Assembly: GCA_036583965.1 (NCBI GenBank)
Contig: JAZBQD010000014.1
Location: forward strand, 38,984,990 to 39,048,989
DNA: 64,000 nt
Reading direction: 5' to 3'
Origin: Prunella strophiata
Taxonomy: Eukaryota > Chordata > Aves > Passeriformes > Prunellidae
Made by a program: the position numbers and the translations under genes
The notes under the pieces: generated by a model
The model's input: only the letters and a program-made list of their open reading frames with translations
Database searches by the model: none
Told to the model about the DNA's origin: nothing
In this document: one piece after another, positions 1 to 9,100 of the stretch
Numbering within the stretch: position 1 is the first letter of the stretch
Layout: every line of letters begins with the position of its first letter

Positions 1-519
1 CTTACAGCATAAGATGAAACTTCTTCATTGTGGCTTATGATCTCCTGATTTGGGGAAAGGAAAGATAAAGGAGGAAGGAGGGAAGAAAAATGTTGCACAT
101 GTTTCTGCTATCTTTCCCCTCCTGTCCCCTAATCAAAACTTTGAGCCTTTATAGGGGATTGTTTTATGTTCCCCTTGTTTCAGTATCATGAAAAATTCAT
201 ACAGTTTTTTTCCTTAAGATCTGTTATCTGTGCTTAAAATCTTTTTGTTTTGTTTTGTTGCTGTGTTCATAATTTTTACGAGGGAAGACCTGTTACTTCT
301 ACTTAAGAAGCTACAGCTATAAAGTAACGGTCAAACTTAGCCCTGAGTACATGATCCCTGAGTCCTATGATCATGAATTTGAAATGCAAAGACAAGTTCA
401 GGCATTATTTACTTAATTTTGTTCACAGTTAAGTTTAAATTTCTGTTTCCTCCAAAGATAACTCAGCAAATACATAGTGTGGTGTTCTTTAATTGACAGA
501 TTACTTTTTCTGTTTATAG
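1..519 (+). other. TMBIM4: TMBIM4 intron (left edge of window)
   Basis: AT-rich sequence upstream of the first visible TMBIM4 exon. No further exon with a good acceptor and family sequence is visible here, so this is taken as one intron continuing to the left. Confidence 0.8.
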
Positions 520-637
520 TGAGTTTCTATGATGTCTCCATCGTCTTGCAAGCCTTTATTCTTACTACTGCTGTATTTCTTGGATTGACTGCATATACCT
601 TGCAGTCAAAGAGAGACTTCAGCAAATTTGGAGCAGG
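520..637 (+). CDS. TMBIM4: TMBIM4 internal exon (FYDV...KFGAG)
   Basis: The acceptor AG is at 518-519 after a T-rich tract; the donor GTATGT starts at 638. The 118 nt begin with the last two bases of a Val codon and end after two bases of a Gly codon that the next exon completes. It encodes one membrane span ([19 protein letters not shown]) and the following basic loop QSKRDFSKF. The open frame to its left, including an upstream ATG at 477, is intronic read-through and not part of the protein. Confidence 0.95.
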
Positions 638-2022
638 GTATGTTGCCATATTGATGATTTTCTTAAAAAAATTTTTGTTGTTTTTAAGGCTTTGGGTTTT
701 TTTCTTTCTTAAAGCAAGCTTTGCAGCTATAATAAGGAATACAGGTCAATAGAACCTGCTTCAAGGAAATGGTGAGGGTTATTTATTTTGAATTGTTAAA
801 CTTGTCTTACCCAGTTCTGATCCTTGGTAAATTCTTTTCAGTGATAAAGAATCTTAAAACAATTTGAAAACTAGTTTACCTGGATTTTTCACTGAGAGAG
901 AGGGCAGATGTTTCAAATCTTTAGAAAAGTTAAAGTTAGAACATAACTTTTGACAGCTTTACAAAACTTCTACTGCTGAGACCAGTGAACAGTTAGTATC
1001 TAACAATTCCAGACATTTACTTACCAAATATATTGTGAAGAGGTTTTAGAAGAAAGGAGGATATTTTAAGTCTAAAAGAAAGTATATTGTTTGTCACAGT
1101 GTAATTATTTTCTTTCAGCCTCTTCGCTTGTTTGTGGATTTTAATCATCTCGAGTTTCTTGAGGGTAAGATACTTCATGTTCACAGTTAAAAGACATGCA
1201 CAGAATCACAGAATGGTGTGGGATGGGAGGGACCTTAAAGATCATCTATTCCAACCCCCCTGCCATGAGCAGGGACACCTTCCACTAAGATCAGGTCGCT
1301 CAGACCTGTTACTAACTCCTAGTGTAACTAAAAGGTTTGGATCAGCCCAATAACAGCTTAATGAAAGAAAATTTCTAGCCAGATCCATTACTGTTCTAGA
1401 TCATGCTGGTGATCATTTAGCCACACATTTTCAATTTAGATTTTTGTTGGGTGCTGTTCTTGCCAACATAAAAGGGATATTTGGGTTGATTGACAAAATA
1501 TGTCAATTAAGATCCACTACTTGATGAAGAGAATGTGAAGGAGATTTGAGATTTAATTGTATTTTGGTTTTCTAGTAGTTCTGATATAAGTATTCTGGAG
1601 ACCAGAGCTCCCTCCCTCTTAAGTGGAGGCACTTAGTCAGAGATTGTGTGACTGGAGAGTGTATGGAATAAGAGCATTGAAATATCACCATAATACTGTG
1701 GTTTTGTGTACATAACACTAGAAAGATTGTGTTTTAAATGTGGCATGCAGGGATTTTAATATTTAAAAAAAAATGAAATTCACAAGTGTCTTTTTCATAT
1801 TTTATCTGCCTCCAGCTGTTTTTCTATAGTGAGACAATAGAGTTGGTGTTTGCTGCTGCTGGAGCTCTTCTGTTCTGTGGATTTATTATTTATGACACTC
1901 ATTTGCTGATGCACAAGTTGTCCCCTGAAGAGTACGTACTGGCTGCAATCAATCTCTACTTGGACATCATAAATCTGTTCTTACACCTGCTGCGTTTTCT
2001 GGAGGCATTTAATAAAAAATAG
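520..2022 (+). CDS. TMBIM4: TMBIM4 C-terminal half (three last coding exons, 5' part outside window)
   Basis: Transmembrane BAX inhibitor motif protein 4 (Golgi anti-apoptotic protein, Lifeguard 4) is a multi-pass Golgi/ER membrane protein of the BI-1 family that modulates Ca2+ stores and apoptosis. Three exons splice in frame: 520-637, 1119-1164 and 1816-2022 (stop TAG 2020-2022). Together they encode about 122 residues that align without gaps to what I recall of the vertebrate protein. Exon 1 contains FYDV and a membrane segment ending in [15 protein letters not shown]; exon 2 contains a membrane segment ([14 protein letters not shown]); exon 3 contains the hallmark block [14 protein letters not shown], then [13 protein letters not shown], then the C-terminal hydrophobic hairpin [18 protein letters not shown]. 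The two Asp residues (YDTH and LYLDII) correspond to the conserved acidic pair of the family. All introns are GT-AG. The N-terminal exons lie to the left. LLPH follows head-to-tail, as in human. Identification is firm; family function is from knowledge. Confidence 0.96.
638..1118 (+). other. TMBIM4: TMBIM4 intron
   Basis: GT-AG intron of 481 bp between the FYDV...FGAG exon and the 46-nt exon. I see no repeat or other gene in it. Confidence 0.9.
1119..1164 (+). CDS. TMBIM4: TMBIM4 46-nt exon ([15 protein letters not shown])
   Basis: A small exon between TTTCTTTCAG (ends 1118) and the donor GTAAGA (1165). One base completes the Gly codon of the previous exon, then 15 codons encode a hydrophobic segment ending in Arg. 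Phase fits both neighbours exactly. The segment is easily missed because it is so short. The Cys in LFAC and the II-SS stretch differ from the mammalian sequence I remember, but the hydrophobic character is kept. Confidence 0.93.
1165..1815 (+). other. TMBIM4: TMBIM4 last intron, containing a CR1 fragment
   Basis: GT-AG intron of 651 bp. It contains a CR1 3'-end fragment at about 1200-1306 (listed separately) and otherwise unremarkable AT-rich sequence. Confidence 0.9.
1200..1306 (-). mobile_element. CR1 LINE 3'-end fragment (antisense to TMBIM4)
   Basis: The + strand reads as the reverse complement of a CR1 3' end: AATCACAGAATGGT, then GGGAGGGACCTTAAAGATCA, TTCCAACCCCCCTGCCATG and CAGGGACACCTTCCACTA. 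This is the standard avian CR1 terminal block, 5'-truncated. It lies inside the last TMBIM4 intron, immediately 3' of the 46-nt exon, in antisense orientation. Confidence 0.9.
1816..2022 (+). CDS. TMBIM4: TMBIM4 terminal coding exon
   Basis: The acceptor AG is at 1814-1815 (TGCCTCCAG). 68 codons follow, then TAG. The exon carries the most conserved part of the family: the [14 protein letters not shown] block and the C-terminal amphipathic/hydrophobic [16 protein letters not shown], closing with a dibasic NKK tail. An in-frame ATG at 1786 lies in the intron and is not a start. Confidence 0.97.
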   Translation: MFFYSETIELVFAAAGALLFCGFIIYDTHLLMHKLSPEEYVLAAINLYLDIINLFLHLLRFLEAFNKK

Positions 2023-2680
2023 TCAAAAGCAGTGTGGCTTGACTACAGCACAATTAAAGTTCAGTTTATGGATGATCTGCAAACTCCGTAGTTCTGCCTT
2101 CTAAAGACTGAATCTTAATTATGTTTGCATTCCATGAATATTGGTCCCTCCTTAGGGGGAAAAATGGCTTTTTACATAGCTACAGTTCTTCTCCAGATCA
2201 TGTATATTATGTAGTTAACATGCTGTCACCATTACAGTCACTTTTCTAATCACTTAATTTGCAATGTAATTAATGATTAAAATTTTGCCAACTCCTGTTT
2301 GCTTCAGAGTAAGCTTCCCTGCTGTTCTGTAGCTGCTGAAAATGTTTCCTTTGGGATTGATTATTAATTTATGTACCACATAAGGGTAGAATGAGTTTAA
2401 CATTGTGCAATGTTTTACTAAGAATTTTTTTTTTTTTTTTTTAGTTTTGTTTGGTAAAATGAAACGCTGTCTCTGATAGAGATACTCTGTCCTAGTTAAG
2501 GGCTGTCACTATGGAAACTGTGAGGGTGTTAATTAAAGGGAATATTCTTTATTTTAGTATTATTTATTGCCTATCTTTCAGTGTTCTGAAAAATCCTTTG
2601 GAGATTGATGATGGCATTTTATCAATTTATGTATAATAAAGATCACTGTGTGTCAATAAAAAATGGAAAGCCTTTAGTCC
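2023..2680 (+). other. TMBIM4: TMBIM4 3' UTR with polyadenylation signals
   Basis: AT-rich sequence after the TMBIM4 stop. Two AATAAA hexamers at 2635-2640 and 2655-2660 are the likely polyadenylation signals, so cleavage is expected near 2670-2690, about 400 bp before the CpG-rich LLPH promoter. A run of T at about 2426-2442 lies within the UTR. The end point is inferred from the signals only. Confidence 0.7.
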
Positions 2681-3220
2681 GTTCTTGCAGCTGAGACTGG
2701 AGAACTTCGGGACGCTGAGACCGAGCGCTGCAGACGGGTCGGTGCTGGCAGGGTAGAGGTGCTGTGGCTGTGGCTGCTTCCCACGCTCTGCAGATGCTGG
2801 AGGGGCAGCGAGCATGGGACGATTTTGAAAGGCTTCCTTCCTATTCGGTGAGGGGTTGTTACTGCTCGCCAGTCCTGTCAGCGAGAGGAATGCAGGACTC
2901 GGGAAGGGTGCGCGTCCTGCCTGCCCCGCGCTGGGCCCGGGTGCGCTTTCCGTGAGGCTGTCCAGGTACCACTGCGAATGGGTTTGAGCGAGTGTGATAA
3001 TCTCCCCCTTTGCCTTAGAATCGCATTCAGAACAGCGGGGCAGGAGCTAAGAATAAACCCTTGCTTTTTACATTGTGATGGAACACACGTTTAAACTTTC
3101 CTGCCTCGCCCCGGCCGCACAGCGTGCGGGCCGCGGAGCGGGAACGCGCCTGCGCGCGCGCGCGCTCGGAGAGTTACGGCAGAGCCCAGCTACCCCCGCG
3201 GGAGGCCGGGCGCCTTGGGG

Positions 3221-3232
3221 TGCGCATGCGCG
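3221..3232. promoter_or_regulatory. NRF1 binding site (perfect palindromic consensus)
   Basis: TGCGCATGCGCG matches the NRF1 consensus YGCGCAYGCGCR at every position. It lies about 57 bp upstream of the predicted LLPH exon 1 donor, in the core of the CpG island, so it probably sits close to the transcription start. NRF1 commonly drives ribosome-biogenesis and mitochondrial housekeeping genes. Confidence 0.75.
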
Positions 3233-3288
3233 TGCGTGCCGCGTGGCCTTGCGCGAGCGTGTGTGTGTGGCGGCCTCGCGCGCGGCAG

Positions 3289-3383
3289 GTGAGCGGGGCG
3301 GGGGGGTCCCCCCCATCGTGTGCGCGCGGCCCCTCCCCCGTGCGCGCGGCCCCCCTGAAGCGGTGCCGGTTCCCTCCCCGCAG
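3289..3383 (+). other. LLPH: LLPH 5'-UTR intron (predicted, 95 bp)
   Basis: CGCGGCAG|GTGAGC gives a consensus donor at 3289 and TCCCTCCCCGCAG a consensus acceptor ending at 3383, four bases before the start codon. Splicing would join a non-coding exon 1 (start unknown, ending 3288) to the coding exon. It is very short and GC-rich. It is predicted from splice motifs only. Confidence 0.65.
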
Positions 3384-3386
3384 GAC

Positions 3387-3567
3387 ATGGCGAAGAGCCT
3401 GAGGAGCAAATGGAGGAGGAAGATGCGGGCGGAGAAGAGGAAGAAGAACGCGCCCAAGGAGCTGGAGAGGCTGAAGAAGATCCTGGGAACCAAAGCGGAT
3501 GTCATCATGGAGGAGGTGAAGGAGGTGGCGACCGTGCTGCCCCCCGAGAAGGTCCTGGAGCAGAGAG
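3387..3567 (+). CDS. LLPH: LLPH first coding exon
   Basis: 60 codons plus one base, from ATG to the donor GTGAGT at 3568. It encodes the basic, presumably nucleolar-targeting N-terminus (clusters [12 protein letters not shown] and EKRKK) and a predicted helical, acidic/hydrophobic second half ([19 protein letters not shown]). It lies within the CpG island. Read-through beyond 3567 and the other open frames across 3068-3774 are artefacts of GC-rich sequence. Confidence 0.96.
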
Positions 3568-6042
3568 GTGAGTCGCGCTCTGGCCGGTTCTTCCTGCCGC
3601 AATCGCCCGGGTGCGGGAGGTGCTGCGGCGCTGGTGCTGCTCCTGTGACTTTCCACCGCCGGGATCAGCCGTATGGTTATTGTTATAGGCTGAGAACAGC
3701 GAGTCGGAACGCGTGTGTTTTAAAGCTGAAACACTGAGGCTGGTAGTTCCGCAACACTGGCATCCATATTGCATCCGGTCACTTGTGGGACGAGGTTATC
3801 AACATTCGGTTTTAGTATGTAAAGTATGTAACGTATTGTATTGGGAGACAACTCTGACGACATCATGTGAATGCGTATTCACCACTTAGTAGTTGTTCCA
3901 GTCACAGCATTATGTTTGCTGCCAAACTGTCCTAATTTGAGGAGGCAACTAAACATACAGAAGTTGGGGTAGGAGTAGTACAGGCCCAGTTTCTGAATAC
4001 TAATTAGTGTTGCATTGCACATGCTGCAGGAGTGGATGGTATTAGGTGTCTACAAATAATGCCATCTTCCTCCTTGTGTCTGGAATCGAATGCAAATTGT
4101 GAAAGAAGTAACCCAGGAAGGGGAAACAAAGGTTTTAAATAGCTGCATACTGAATGGGAGTCAGAAAGACACCTCCTCTTTCCAAAACTGACATCCAAAA
4201 TAAATCATAGTCTTATTTTGATTCTCCAATTTGTGCCACTTAGGATGTTCTGATACTGGAAATGGAAATAGAATGGTATATAAAAAATGCTTGTCTAATT
4301 AAGGTTAGCTTCAAATATAATTTGTAATTTTATCCATGGTTCAGATTTGTCCCACAAACCAGGTGTAAAAGTTATTCTTTCAGGGATAGTTAGAATTGAA
4401 TTTCCAAACTGTTTTGGAACATTGTCAGACTTCTGATGATGAAGTTGAAGGAGAAATCATTGCCTTAAACCTAGTGTTTGAAGTAAATGCATGGCTATCT
4501 GTCATTCCTGCACCTCCATCCAGCTCTGCTGGCAGCTTCTCTACAGGTGGCCAATTTCACTTGGTTTTTTCAGAGAGTAGCAGCCTCAGAAATACCTAAG
4601 AAATTACGTATTTCACAAAACAGCTACAAGTTTTGTGAAAATAACAGTGTCTTCTTTGAGAGGACTTTTCAGGGCTAACTGTGAACACAAAGGGGTTCAC
4701 ATCACCAAGTGTTACAAGAACTGAAGTAGATAAAAACTTCACCTATAGTAAGTACTTCCTGCAGGCAGACAAAAAATTTTCCAGCCAAATAAAGTAATTA
4801 GGTATAAATTACAGACATCTTACTGTGTTACCTTAGAGTATTGTTTACAGCACACTGTGATTTTTTTTTCAGCTTTTCTTCTTAAGAAAAAAATAATGTA
4901 AGGTCTGCCATGCTGGATGGGCTTTTGGTTCTGCCAGCAGGCTCCCATGATGATTCTCTGCTGATTGCAAGCATTTGCAAGCCCCCCAATTGAGGGCTCC
5001 ATAAGCACGTCTCTGGTGCAGATTCCTGTAGACTATCAACCTCAAGCAGCATGTTGGCCTTTTCCTCATGAGCTTTGTCTCCCAACATCAGACAAGCACA
5101 ACATAAAAGTCTTTTTTCCTCTCCATAAAACTCGTGCTCAAGGCTTGAGTTGCACACATATGGTTTGGGAACAAGGTTGGGGTGAAATGACAGAGCACAG
5201 TTCCAGTCAGTGCTTAGCAAGGTGTTCCTCTTGCACTTTGTTATCTCACCAAGACAGGACATTCGTGGGGTGTTAGGCAGCTGGGGACGCTGTTCTTGGG
5301 AGTGACCATGTCATGGGCAGTCTTCCTCATCCTAGAGATTAATCCTCTCCTTCTGCCTGTAAATGTGTTAGACCTGATGTCATGCTCACTCCTTGAGTCA
5401 AGTGTGGCTTCACTGGCTGATACTTACTTTCACCTTTTCTCTTTACTGTTCTTTTTATTTGTCTTCATATTCTACTCAGAATAAATTTTTAGAGCAGATC
5501 TTAAACCTTGCACCCTAAAAAGTGTGTAATTGTGCATAGGTTTCAGTAAGCCTATGGCTTCATGCATGTTTCTTTGATGGAATATGCAATGTTCTTAGAC
5601 ACAGGATTGGAACAGATTGCAGATGAAAGAATAAAATGCTTTGCCCAGACATGGCCTTTAGGAAAAATACTGCACATTTACTATCAACTGTTGAAGTTCC
5701 TGGGTTGCAGTTGCATTGGTTTGGAAAGTGCTTTCAGTTTATAAACCCTTTAGTTCTCTCTGTACAGATACTGTTATATCTAGGGATATTTTTATCAATT
5801 GGGGGAATCTAGTAACAAAATAGCTTCTATGAAGCTGATTCAGATATTTTACTCACTAAAAATACCTTTGATTTTCAGATGACTGCAAAATGGAGCTGGA
5901 TAATAAACGAAACAAAAAAACTCTTCTGGACCAGCATGGACAGTACCCAATATGGATGAATTCCAGGCAAAAAAAGAAGCTTAAAGCTCAGCGTGTTAAA
6001 GGGAAAAAAAAATCAAAATTGGCCAAAGGCCTCGTCTGGTAA
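3387..6042 (+). CDS. LLPH: LLPH (LLP homolog), complete, two coding exons, 114 aa
   Basis: LLPH is a small, very basic nucleolar protein (homologue of Aplysia LAPS18-like protein) linked to ribosome biogenesis and neuronal growth. Coding exons 3387-3567 and 5879-6042 join within a GAT codon (G|AT) to give 114 residues. Exon 1 starts [20 protein letters not shown], the signature N-terminus of the family, followed by [13 protein letters not shown] and [14 protein letters not shown]. Exon 2 carries the conserved C-terminal block [17 protein letters not shown], then a Lys-rich tail ([16 protein letters not shown]) ending KGLVW, as in other vertebrates. The start ATG has a strong context (GACATGG), lies just after a splice acceptor and matches the family start. 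The protein is shorter than the roughly 129-residue human one, the missing part being in the middle at the exon junction. It follows TMBIM4 head-to-tail. Identification is firm; function is from family knowledge. Confidence 0.97.
3568..5878 (+). other. LLPH: LLPH intron (2.3 kb)
   Basis: GT-AG intron separating the two coding exons. Apart from the GC-rich start it is AT-rich. I see no extra exon with family sequence that would supply the residues present in the middle of the mammalian protein, and no clear repeat. Confidence 0.85.
5879..6042 (+). CDS. LLPH: LLPH terminal coding exon
   Basis: The acceptor ATTTTCAG ends at 5878. The exon encodes [11 protein letters not shown], the invariant [13 protein letters not shown] block and the Lys-rich tail, stopping at TAA 6040-6042. 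It has no long ATG-initiated frame of its own and is recognised by homology and splice phase. Confidence 0.96.
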
Positions 6043-6110
6043 AATCAGTTTTGTAAAGATCATGAATATTTTATTTAACAAAATAAATTTTCCACATAAG
6101 TTCATGAGAT
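6043..6110 (+). terminator. LLPH: LLPH 3' UTR and polyadenylation signal
   Basis: AATAAA at 6082-6087 lies only 40 bp after the stop, predicting a very short 3' UTR with cleavage near 6100-6110. Later AATAAA-like sites exist, for example near 6711, and could give longer forms. Confidence 0.7.
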
Positions 6111-9100
6111 TTTATGCTTGGTCACTGCTGTATAATTTATTGGGTTGAATGAATTTTTGAAGAGACTATTTGGTCAGCAATGATGAAAGAAATTGCTGCC
6201 AAACTTAAAAAGCAAGCTGAGTGCCTTTGAATAGACTAATTGTGTGTGGTTATCTGTTTTCTTGGGGGGTGAGGGTCTTCATCTTTTATACTGTGAGCAC
6301 CGAAAACTGTGAAGGAAATCCTAAAAGTAATTAAACCAAATGTTTTTGTACTGTGGTCTTTGTCAGTGTAACTTGTCTTTTAGTAAATATGACCAAAGGA
6401 TTCTGTAAACACGCTGTATCCTTTAAATCTTTCTGTAAGATTTGTTGCACTGACTTGTGTTGCTTTTAACATCTGATAATTAACAAAAATATATTTTCAT
6501 ATGTAACTCCAAAATTTTTATGCTGAAACAACACCAGGGCCTCATGAAAATTCTGCAAGTAAAATGAGAAAGTGTGAGTCTGACATAAGTTCACAAAGAG
6601 AACAAAATATTTAATTGTTGTCTGCAACAGAAATATTGAGGAACTAAATAAGTGAAAATACAACCAATTATTTTATTATTAAAATGAGAGAACACAAATG
6701 CACCGAATGGAAATAAAACAGTTTATTTAAGATCTTTTCCAAGTTTTAGTAAAGTAAATGAGAATTTTGCTTTCCATATGTATTTTAAGTAGCCTTTTAC
6801 TCCTTTTAAAATGGCACTTACCTATCCTGCTTTACAATGTGTGCATAGGATAAAATACTGCATGATTGTGTAACAGATGCCATGTATGTGATTAGCTACA
6901 TTTGGGTGCATATTACTTGGCAATAACATCTAATGACAGATACAAGGGTTAGTTGCCCTGAAAGCTTGTGTTTTTAAAATGTCTCTCATTTCAAGGATGG
7001 AAATAATTACAGTACCTACCCTGTCAGTATGTTGCCTTTTCAAGTACTTTTGTCCAGCTTTGTGCAAGAAGAGATCCACGTTCTGTAATTACCCATAAAT
7101 TGTGATTTGTATCCATTGTGATAACTTGGGCATGGGAAAGAAGATCTATTAATTGCACTAGGCTGTAGTATGCTGAAATCTGGTAAGAAGAGCTCAGAGT
7201 GATAGAAAATTAAGTTTTTCTGGAAAAATAATGTGTTTTTATTAGTATTGTTAGGGGAAAGGTCCATAAAAGACTATGACAACGTTAAAGGAAAAACCAA
7301 TGTGTCTTCTATTTTCACATAAATTGACAGTTAATGACTTGGTAAGATACATAGGTCACATATTACCAAATTATATGCTGTTAATAGCTTTGTATTTTAA
7401 AATATATTAATATATAATAATATATTAATATTTTTAAAATATTAACTTTTAAATAGGTTAATAAAAGCCCTGCTGATAAAAACAGCTGCTGCTATCAGTT
7501 TTTTTGGTCTTAGTAGATAAATGGATCTAGATTTTAGTATCAAACTTATCTAAATGTTAGTATGTAGATTAGGACTACTTTAAAATTGATTCATGTGGAG
7601 GAAACTGCTTATGAATGTGGTTAACCAGGAATGGAATGGAATGGAATGAACAGTCAGGTTGTATTTATTTACTGTTGTAATGATGTAGGCTTTATTTTGC
7701 TTAATACATGCTTTGGGGAATTGAGGAGGGGAGCTTCTCAGGCTTAAGTGTGAAAAAACAATTGTTTTTTTCTGTAGAGTAAGCACAGTGCTATTTCTGA
7801 CATGTTGTTTGTAAATCAGATGACTTTCAAGCAGCTCCCGATGGGAAAGCAGGCTGCTTTTCCCAAGTGGAGATGATTAAACTGGCAAAGTCCCCCTGTT
7901 TATATGTACAGCTTCAGAGTCAGTTTATTCTTTAGGTGCACAGCCATCATCTGCCTCATCTTCATCGAGGCTGCCACTGCTGCGCTGGCCTTACGCTGTC
8001 CTCTCTCCAGAGCTGTTTCACTGCTGCCTCTGCTGCTTCCTCTATAAGAAAATTACCTTCATAACTGAATAGTCTTGCTTATTTGTGCTTTTATGACCTA
8101 ACCCTGAGCTTTGTTGTATAGATTTATTAGTCAGCTGCTTTTGTGACCAGATTAAGAATTTGAATCTTAAGTGAAAGACGGGAGACGCTGCACTGATGTT
8201 TTATTTAGAAGTTGCTTCCTTCCTGTAACAATACTGGCTGTGTGAGGTATTTCCTTCATGGTATCCAGGATAAAGTCAAATATGTTCACCTAAACTGCAG
8301 ATATTTTAAGACATCCTGTTTGATTTTTGAGGTGACATAGAGGATAAGGAAGGAATAAACGCAGTCTTTACTGGAATATGGCTCTTAGTCTAGTACCAGT
8401 GTATTGTGTACAATGTTGTAGCTCACTCAGGTGAGGCAGAGCTCTCTATGGGCTGGGAAACATTTTTGAGAGCTGTTTGGGTGGGATCTGTAATCCAGGC
8501 TAAAAGCTTGCTTGTACACAGACAGCAGGAACCTGGTTAAACATGCAGTATGAATGTTACCAGAGATTGAGTCAGGGATACAGCATACTATATGTGGATA
8601 CTGTAATTTTGTATTTGGAATTTGTTTTGACCAACTCTATTTTTTGAATGGAAATACCAAATTATTTAGTTGCCTTTTATTATTTTATTCATACTGCTGA
8701 ATCTGAAACATGTTTCTGTTTGAGTTGATGGAAAAAGCCATATTTCCTTCCAATAGAAATTAATTTAAACATAATTGAATTTGACTGAAATACATATTTT
8801 AAAAGTCCATAGAGGGATTTTCAAAGAAATAACTGATCTGCTTCTAAACAGCATTCTAATAGTATCATAATTCATTGGTCTTTACATAAAAAATGTTCTT
8901 TAGGTTGGGATTGAGGGAGAAAAGGTTATAGTTGATTAAACAAACTGATGGAAGTCTAAAAATGTATAACTTAAATGGCACCATCAGAGTTCTGGTGGTT
9001 GGGTTTTTTCAATTCTGTAATTGTGTTATTATGAAACTGCTTAGTTGCAACTTTCTGCCACCTATCTGCAAAGTGCTGTGGTAGCTGTACTTCCTGGACC

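Larger units (their letters stand above)
3111..3650 (+). promoter_or_regulatory. LLPH: LLPH CpG-island promoter
   Basis: A sharply GC- and CpG-rich block in an otherwise AT-rich region covers the presumed transcription start, the non-coding first exon and the first coding exon of LLPH. It contains a perfect NRF1 palindrome (TGCGCATGCGCG, 3221-3232), a (GC)n stretch at about 3152-3165 and an E2F-like GCGGGAA at 3138-3144. No TATA box is evident. This is typical of a housekeeping promoter. The exact start site cannot be read from sequence. Confidence 0.85.

Noticed and set aside
477..519. ATG at 477 as a start for the TMBIM4 exon frame
   Set aside because: It lies upstream of a good splice acceptor, and family alignment begins only at 520.
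3068..3774. Overlapping open frames on both strands around the LLPH promoter, including a 220-codon + frame from 3075
   Set aside because: CpG-island sequence is poor in stops. The real start is the ATG at 3387 after a splice acceptor; the 3075 frame merely reads through promoter, 5'-UTR intron and exon 1 into the intron.
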